From Galeopsis tetrahit (lineage: Eukaryota > Streptophyta > Magnoliopsida > Lamiales > Lamiaceae): a stretch of 64,000 nucleotides of DNA. The position numbers and the translations under genes are program-made. The notes below the pieces were generated by a model that worked only from the letters and a program-made list of their open reading frames with translations, was not told where the DNA came from and did no database searches. Each line of letters opens with the position of its first letter. Position 1 is the stretch's first letter. The stretch covers positions 77,155,348 through 77,219,347 of the forward strand of contig OY776129.1 of NCBI GenBank assembly GCA_963675135.1. The letters run 5' to 3'. Positions 57,037 to 64,000 of the stretch are shown piece by piece.

Positions 57037-58756
57037 ATGAAGTTTGGCAAGAGATTGAAGCAGCAAACAGAGCAGAGTTTGCCGGAATGGCGCGACAAAT
57101 TCTTATCCTACAAGGAATTGAAGAAACTCGTGAAATTGATTTCGAAGGCGCCGTTGATGTTGAATAAATCGTTGGATTGCGGCAAGGCGGAGGCCGAATT
57201 TATGTACTTGTTGAACAATGAGATCGACAAGTTCAATGCCTTTTTCATGGAGCAGGAAGAGGACTTTGTCATTCGACACAAGGTTAATTAATTCATTTCT
57301 CTCTCTTTCTTTTTTCCAGAATTTACTTGTGCAAAATGATTGTGTGATTGAGAATCGGATTTTGTAAAGGGATGAGATATTGACATGGCGTGATTAAGGC
57401 AATTTTGTAAATAAAATGATATCGTTAATGTGTTCATTATGTGATTTATTTTCAAATTGTGAGTGTACATGTAATATTGAGACGAGAAAGTGCATTTTCT
57501 TCCAGATATTTTTCATGAAAGGGGTTTTGAAATAGGGAACAGCCATGGCTCTTTAGATTTGTGCTTTCTGTGGGTTTTTATACCCCTTTTCATCTTGGCT
57601 TTTGATTAAATTAAACTTTATTTCTCAGCAAGAGAGTACAATTAAACAATGAAAATAGTTTTTTAATCACATCACTGATTTCGCAAACTTTTAATTCTTC
57701 ACACTTTAATCGTTTTGTCACGTTGTAAGCCAGACCATTTTAGAATGAGAAAAATAACCCCCTAATCTACCACATGTGAATTTTTTATGAAATCTATGTT
57801 GGGAGCGTGGAGTCTGAATTGACTACATACAGAGCACGATATTGACGAATTTTTTAGGCCCATATTTCCTCGGGCTCGGTTGATTCTAATGGGCTTAGGA
57901 TTAGGGTGAGTTTTTGTAATTAGCATCCTAAAAACATAGTGACATCGCCCCCCGCCTGTTATTTTCTTTTTGGTCATCGTGTGAGCGATGATTAATGCAA
58001 GGTAAAGTCTAGTATGCACTCGAGTGCATGTTGTGCACCCTAGTCTAAAAAAAGTGTAAGTTATTAAACTGAAAAGTACAACACAATATTACTAAAAAGT
58101 GTAAATAGTTATAACTAAAAATATTATTATACAGTTTAATAACCTTAACTTTTGGTGCAGGAATTGCCACAGAGAATAAAGAAAGTGATAGAAACATACG
58201 GAACAAATGGGACTCAACCATCGGAAGTTGAATACAAAGAACAAATGGCAAAAATCAGAAAAGACATAGTCAATTTCCACGGTGAAATGGTCCTCTTGAT
58301 AAACTACAGCAACATCAATTACACAGGTAATTAATTAATTAACTAATTAAATATTCATTTCATTAAATCATCTATGTAATTAAATTGAATTTTACAGGGC
58401 TGGCTAAAATACTGAAGAAATACGACAAGAGAACCGGCGGCGTTTTGCGGCTACCGGTGATCCAAAAAGTGCTGCAGCAGCCATTTTTCACGACTGATTT
58501 AATCTCGAAGCTTGTGAAGGAGTGCGAAACGACGATAGAATCTGTGTTTCCGCCGTCGGAAGCCAGATTCCAGGAGGCGAGGGCGGCGGTGTCCGGAGAA
58601 GGTATTTTCAAGAACACGGTGGCGGCGCTTCTGGCGATGCAGGAGATGAGAAGTGGAAGTTCTACTACCAGTCATTTTTCACTACCGCCACTCAATTTAC
58701 CAGATATTGATGTCATTTCGTCCTTGCAAGTTCTTTCTCCCATACCAATTCCGTGA
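57037..58756 (+). CDS. SPX: SPX-domain protein (SPX1/SPX2/SPX3 type), phosphate sensor
   Basis: Exons 57037-57282, 58161-58326 and 58398-58756 encode 256 residues, the size of stand-alone SPX proteins. These nuclear or cytosolic proteins bind inositol pyrophosphates and then hold PHR transcription factors away from DNA when phosphate is plentiful. The SPX domain fills about residues 1-165: MKFGKRLKQQ start, PEWRDKFLSYKELKKL, EEDFVIRHKELPQRI, RKDIVNFHGEMVLLINYSNINYTGLAKILKKYDKRTGG. Lys141, Lys144, Lys145 and Lys148 form the expected ligand-binding cluster. The tail is short and ends SPIPIP, with no EXS, MFS or RING domain. Two P1BS boxes lie upstream. Intron 1 (878 bp) carries half of a foldback MITE close to its acceptor. 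Confidence 0.9.
58001..58143 (+). mobile_element. Foldback MITE copy E, half element in SPX intron 1
   Basis: It starts GGTAAAGTCTAGTATGCACT like the other copies, most like the left half of 16008-16257, and stops at the hairpin centre (cagtttaataa). The right arm is missing. It ends 17 bp before the exon 2 acceptor, so it replaces most of the sequence where branch point and pyrimidine tract would lie. Confidence 0.75.
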
Positions 58757-60296
58757 TGGAATTAGCAAACTGTGTTAATTAGGCCAACTGAATTTAATTA
58801 GTTTCCATTTTAATGATAAATATAACACGGTGCAACTATATAATAATAATAATATATTTAGGGCTAGGTAGTTAATATAGTACTGTATACATGTTGAAGT
58901 CATATTTGATTGCTGGAAATCATGGATATATGGAATCCAGTTGTTCTGCTTCAAAATGGTTACAATAGAATTTTCTTAAAACCTCACTAATCTGGCATCA
59001 TATTCTCAATTTCTATTGGTTCTTTTATCTCGTGGTGTATTGATATTTAACGCACTGTCACATGCATGATGAAAATATTTGGAAATATTTCTTATATATC
59101 CATTTTTGCACCTGAAGAAAAAAAATCAAAAAAATTAATAAATATTGGTAGACAATAACAATATCGAGCATAATATTCATAAAATATAGAGAGAATATCG
59201 AAAAATATTACTTAAATTTCGATAAATATCATAGTATGAAATAACATTGTACTCTCTGATCAATTTTATAATTCTCACTTTGATATCGATATATCCATCA
59301 ATTTTCACATATTTAAGATCTCGACATTTCCACCCTACCAATAGTTTCATCCTTAGACGCGCATGTATTAAATCATGAAATCTTGAACTTCTCGCTGCTC
59401 CTCCTAACCACAGTTTTTGAACATTTTTAAAACAACTTAATACTACATAGTACATTGTTTGACATAAGACAGAATCAACTAAATTCTATCAAAAATTTAA
59501 AACGAACGCATAATATTACTGTTCATCAGAAATTTCAAATAACCATTATTCATTAAACAATCAAGCCATAGAAATACAGTTATCCACTAAATATTTAATT
59601 GCAATGGATTCCGAAGTATTAATTTTTCTTTCAAATCAGCAAACAATATTTTAATTTTAATCCTTTTTAATGACTAATTTAGTCTTTTAGCTTTATATTT
59701 TTAAAAATATCTATATTTATTAAAATTATCAGCACTGATTTTCCGGGTTTAATTCAAATTTAAAAAATATTGTAAATCTGAAATTAGTTTCATTTATTTA
59801 ATTTAAAAAAATTATTGTAGATTTAAACCAGGAAATATTTTTTAAAAACACACAGTAATTAAAAAAAAAAAAGGGTCGGGAGAAGAACCTTATACGCAGA
59901 TCGCGTTCTTGCTTTTGGGCCTATGTGTTATCCACGCGCGTGGCAATTCAGATTGGGTTCTACATACCGGATTAACATATGGGCTGCGCTGGAGTTTGGC
60001 GGGCCCTTATACTCGGTACTAGTATTAGGGTGCCTTTTAAAGCTTTCTCTTGCACTTGAAAAAAAAACTTGTATGCTTTGACTATTCATTCAATGAAAAA
60101 CTACTCAAATAAACATGACAATAAAATTAAATATTAGTATAACTTGCTTTGATTTTTTCGTTACTTTTTTAACCGGGATTAAAAAATATGTTATAATATA
60201 AGTAGTGAATGATTGAGATAAAGATATAAGAAAAAAAAAAATAGTAGTAGAAAATAAAAGAGAATACTTAACTAAGACAATTTTTATCATAAACTA
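58757..60296. other. Intergenic region between SPX gene and membrane-protein gene
   Basis: AT-rich. 59875-60030 is GC-richer (ttgggcctatg, ccacgcgcgtgg, gggcccttata) and could be a regulatory patch or old transposon piece. No open frame of interest. Confidence 0.4.
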
Positions 60297-60770
60297 CTAG
60301 CATTCTTCTTCTCCTCTGCTCATGACTCGTCTAGCCCAAACTAAAACGACATGCATCTTGTTCACAGCCCATTCGATGACCAAACTAAATGCGTACAACG
60401 CCACAAATGAGACGAGCGAAGTTACGAGAAACGCAAGGGGCACAAGTGAGGCAGGGTAGGGGAGAAAGATGCATACAAAGAGAAGAGCTGATGCAAGAGC
60501 AGCACGATGCAATCTCTGAATCCATTCACAGGTGATCACATCTTTCATTGCCCCCACAATCAGCCAGTAACCAAATGTAGCTGCAAAGAAACACCACAAT
60601 GCCACTGGATTTTCCTTAAATACGCTCTCTGTTTTGCCTTGATATTTCAGCGTTAAAAGAACAAGCACCACCGGAATCTCATATTTCATTAGTTGCATCA
60701 GAGGAGGAGGAGTACTGTTTGTTGTTACTGCCGTTGACTCACTGCACACAAAGGTAATAATCAAATTCAT
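60297..60770 (-). CDS. Small hydrophobic membrane protein, function unknown
   Basis: A 157-residue minus-strand frame. I do not recognise it. Three to four hydrophobic segments can be seen: EIPVVLVLLTL, ALWCFFAATFGYWLIVGAM, AALASALLFVCIFLPYPASL and VPLAFLVTSLVSFVALYAFS. A basic tail (WARRVMSRGEEEC) follows. The codon pattern is clean and GC is above the flanks, supporting a real gene. The first 29 nt of the frame (to tttgtgtgcag) look like an intron end, so the true coding exon may start at about 60741 with an upstream exon not identified. Alternatively translation starts at the Met of LMQLMKYE. Confidence 0.55.
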   Translation of the reverse strand: MNLIITFVCSESTAVTTNSTPPPLMQLMKYEIPVVLVLLTLKYQGKTESVFKENPVALWCFFAATFGYWLIVGAMKDVITCEWIQRLHRAALASALLFVCIFLPYPASLVPLAFLVTSLVSFVALYAFSLVIEWAVNKMHVVLVWARRVMSRGEEEC

Positions 60771-62518
60771 ACTACCAACTAAAAAACAATTAAAAAAAAA
60801 GAAGCCACGACTTGGCCATTAGCCGAAAACAGAGTATTGGTCCATATATATATTCTTCACTCTTCAGCTTGACCGTTTCGAACAAAAAATGATACGACTT
60901 GCTAAATTTAAACTTGTAAATATTAAGGCTAAACCCATTTAGGCTGATCCAAATAAATATCTCTAGTTGTTATTCGAACTGAGTAATTGAAGTGCGAGCT
61001 CGACTCGATAACATTGACGAGCAGAAAAATGAGTTCAAATAAATATCTCTAGTTGTTATTCGAACTGAGTAGTTGTTATTCAGCCTCCATTTCCTTGAAA
61101 CGACGACGTTCAAGTTAGAACACGAATGTTGCTCCCTTGTTTTCACCATCTCTTGTGTGGTATCAAATCTTATAAGTTCACCTCCTCCTCCTCCTGCAAC
61201 GTAGTAAAGGGATGGAATTTTGTAGGAAATATAGACTTTTGTTTGAGAGTGTAGGAAATATAGACTTAAATATGCCCAATGATAGTGACAATGTTTCTAA
61301 AAGATGACAATGTGCCAGGTCGGGTCAGGCACCTTGACACCCGAACCGACCCGTTTCACTACGGGTCTGGGTGGGTCGGAGCAAATTGGGGGATCCATTA
61401 TAAAAAAAAAAAATTAAAAAAAACTTTTGAAAAAATAATATATATTTTTAAAAAACATACTCCTATAACATAAAATTTAAATTTGTATATAAAAAATAAA
61501 TAAAATAGTGTTAAAAGCATGTTTATAAATTTATTTTCACATTATATATATTAATAAATATTAAAAATATATTATATTTATATGTATAATATATATATAA
61601 AAAATAAATAAAAAAATGGGTCATGAGTGCGGGTGGAAGGTGATACCCGGACTTGTCCCATTTCAATTCGGGTTCGGGTTGAAATTGACATCAGTATAGT
61701 GTATATGTGAACAAAATAGTGAATGTAAGTCGAATAAGGGGTATGTATTTTGGTCAAATGGGTTGCACGTTGTATCGGCTTGTAATGAAGGATTTTTCTT
61801 GTATCCGGTTTTAATGATGGTTATGTGGACCCATAAAAATGACACTCTCTCACCGCCGATATTTATTTTTATTTGATTTAAAATTTTAAATATTAAATTC
61901 AAATACTACAAATTAGACAGTTAAGATGTAAATTACGATTTACGACCATATTTAAAATTAAAAAAATTAAATGTAAGTTAATAATAAAATTACGGAAGTA
62001 CTTTTCTCTTTCCATCCTTTATTTTTCAATTTCTTCATTTTTAGAAAACTTTGAAGATAGTTGCATAAATAATAATCCTTCCATCCAATTTTATTATGTC
62101 CACTTCTCCGGGCACAAGTTATTTTAATGAAAAGTATAAATATTAATTAAGAGCAAAATGATTCAACTATTTTTTAAAAATATATGCATTAATCCAAAAT
62201 AACTTATATTTTAAATACGAGGGAATAACATATTTATGAAAAAGATTATAATGTACATGTATTGAATCGAATATTAAACACCTTCAGAAATACTCCCTTC
62301 GCCCCACAATTATTTACAATTTTTTTTTCGGTCTTAAAATTAATTGCTCACCTTCTTTATAAAAATAACACACAAAATTAATGTCCTCAAATATTATTTT
62401 ATTTTTAAAATTATCACTTATTTTGAAACCATATTTACTATATACAATAAAACCTCTATAAATTAATAAATTCTTTAAAATACTAATAATATTTTCCGAC
62501 TTTGATCAATTAAAAATT
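60771..62518. other. Intergenic, repeats and possible upstream exon
   Basis: A phrase caaataaatatctctagttg is repeated about 87 bp apart (about 60949 and 61036). A minus-strand frame from about 61147 (MVKTREQHSC, under 60 residues) follows an acceptor-like gttgcag and might belong to the membrane-protein gene. 61318-61400 is GC-rich with gggtcgg/ccgaccc phrases as in old transposons. 62290-62330 resembles a Stowaway end. Confidence 0.4.
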
Positions 62519-62749
62519 GGGTTGGTCTGCTGGACTCGAGTGCATGTTGTGCACCCTAGTCCATGTTGCACTTTTCAGTTACTGACTTACACTTTTTGGT
62601 AAATGGTGTTGCACTTTTCAATTATTAATCTGTATAAGTAATAATTGAAAAATGCAACACCATTTAACAAAAAGTGTAAGTCAGTAAACTGAAAAGTGCA
62701 CATGGACTAGGGTGCACAGCATGCACTCGAGTGCATACTAAACTTTACC
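62519..62749 (-). mobile_element. Foldback MITE copy F
   Basis: Begins GGGTTGGTCTGCTGGACTCG and ends ctaaactttacc, opposite in orientation to copies at 1253 and 16008. The flanks TTAAAAATT (left) and TTAAAAAATT (right) are a 9-bp target duplication with one extra A. The arms are almost perfectly complementary. Confidence 0.8.
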
Positions 62750-62846
62750 TTAAAAAATTTACCAATTTCAATAAAATAAAATAATAGGATAATATTTTTT
62801 TAAAAACATTATATAAATAAATTGTCCCATAAATATCATAAATTAA

Positions 62847-63219
62847 TACTCCCTTCATACTATTTTTAGTGAAAACTATTCAACTTTTTTTTTTTCATCT
62901 GGTTTAGTAAACGTTATTCATTCTCTTTTTAGCAAACTGCTCATTTTACATTTAACTATATTTTTTTTATCTCTCAATCACATCACCACTCATACATCTA
63001 TTTATTTTATCATATTTTTTAACCTTCGTGTTCAAGCTTTCGAGTAGCTCTCACCGAAATGGAGGGTATAATTTTTTTTTCATTTTACATTTAACTATAT
63101 TTTTTTTATCTCTCAATCACATCACCACTCATACATCTATTTATTTTATTATATTTTTTAACCTTCGTGTTCAAGCTTTCGAGTAGCTCTCACCGAAATG
63201 GAGGGTATAATTTTTTTTT
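62847..63219. mobile_element. Stowaway-like MITE with a tandemly duplicated end
   Basis: Starts tactcccttcatac and ends gaaatggagggtata. A unit of 139 bp is repeated in tandem at 62942-63080 and 63081-63219 with about one difference, so the duplication is recent. Confidence 0.65.
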
Positions 63220-64000
63220 CGAATTACAAAAATAACTATGGCAATTTAGTAAAATAAGAATTTATTATTGATTGTACTTGTACTGTGTACATGAACACGT
63301 GGTTGTAAGTGAATTGTATTTATTTTATAGACATTGAATTGTAGTAGTAGTATTTTGTATATTTGTATTTTTATAAATTTTTAAAATTATTTAGAATGGG
63401 TCAATCCGCCCGCCATGTGCTATGTGCGGGTCACCCCGTCCCGCCCGTTCATAGAATGGGACGGTTTTAGGTATCCAGCCCGATCCGTCTCAAGTCCAAG
63501 AAATTATGTGGGTGTTTGCAAGCACTAGTATGTGTTTAAAAACACTTTTATCTTAAAATATAATCACTTTTGGAGTGTTTGACACCACAACTAAGTGATT
63601 AAATTAAGTTGTTAAAAGTGATTTTGGTGAAGCACCCCTCCACCTACTTTTAATAGCTTCCATGTGCTTCTCATCCTTGTAGTAACCAATTTTACATTTT
63701 TGCCCTCACAATTTAAATACTATTTTATGTTTACCCATTACTTATCCAAATGTAATAAGGGTATTTTTGTAAAATTATAAAAAAACTATTTGTTTTGCAA
63801 ACATCACAACATATACAAAATTGATTAAAAGTGCTTAATTTTAAAACACTATCCACCTTCAAATTTATTTCAAAAATCAATTTTAATCACTTTTAATCAA
63901 TTATAATTATTTGTACGTAGATTAAATAAAATTACTGGTGAATTTATGTGGGTCCACAATTCCACATACCCGGAGATAACGTCAGCTTGATTATTAAATT
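63220..64000. other. Intergenic end of window, no gene seen
   Basis: 63395-63485 is GC-rich (gggtcaccccgtcccgcccg) and similar in style to 61318-61400. The rest is AT-rich with the phrase aaaagtga/tcactttt around 63540-63900 in both orientations, possibly a decayed foldback element. Confidence 0.4.

Overview
This is nuclear chromosomal DNA from a flowering plant, almost certainly a eudicot. It is AT-rich, its genes have GT/AG introns, and it is crowded with plant transposons (CACTA, Mutator-like, Stowaway, Tourist, LINE). It carries plant-only families: beta-expansins, ZAT-type C2H2 repressors, a DYW-class PPR protein and a stand-alone SPX protein. I see no bacterial, organellar or viral block and no CRISPR array. 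I cannot name the species.

Layout. (1) 0-16 kb: three plus-strand beta-expansin genes (3085-4614, 12292-13890, 14634-15850). The first two are a recent tandem duplicate that includes promoter and 3' flank. Between them lie a 5'-truncated LINE and a Mutator-like element that was itself hit by a CACTA element; exact target duplications show the nesting order. (2) 16-19 kb: an intronless C2H2 zinc-finger repressor (17079-18413). (3) 19-27 kb: repeats, then a 5.8 kb CACTA element (21197-27001) with minus-strand transposase exons and a probable captured leucine-rich-repeat fragment. (4) 30.9-31.8 kb: a second C2H2/EAR repressor. (5) 31.8-43.8 kb: about 12 kb in which I see no gene, only repeats and degraded transposons. 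(6) 43.8-50 kb: a seven-exon gene for a 774-residue protein with an HNH-like motif and coiled coil, convergent with an intronless DYW-class PPR gene that resembles Arabidopsis ECB2/VAC1. (7) 50-57 kb: a Tourist-like MITE, two inverted remnants of a bHLH exon, a Stowaway-like MITE and a further Mutator-like element. (8) 57-58.8 kb: a three-exon SPX-domain gene with two P1BS phosphate-response boxes in its promoter. (9) 60.3-60.8 kb: a small unrecognised membrane protein on the minus strand. The rest is repeat-rich.

The genes are independent plant loci (wall loosening, stress-type transcriptional repression, plastid RNA editing, phosphate sensing), not one pathway. I do not see an undescribed multi-gene system. 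The most unusual items are: a foldback MITE family present six times, with two different ends and 9-bp target duplications; the His-to-Leu change in the HFD motif of both duplicated expansins; the captured LRR fragment; the inverted bHLH exon pair; and an altered DYW terminus on the PPR protein.
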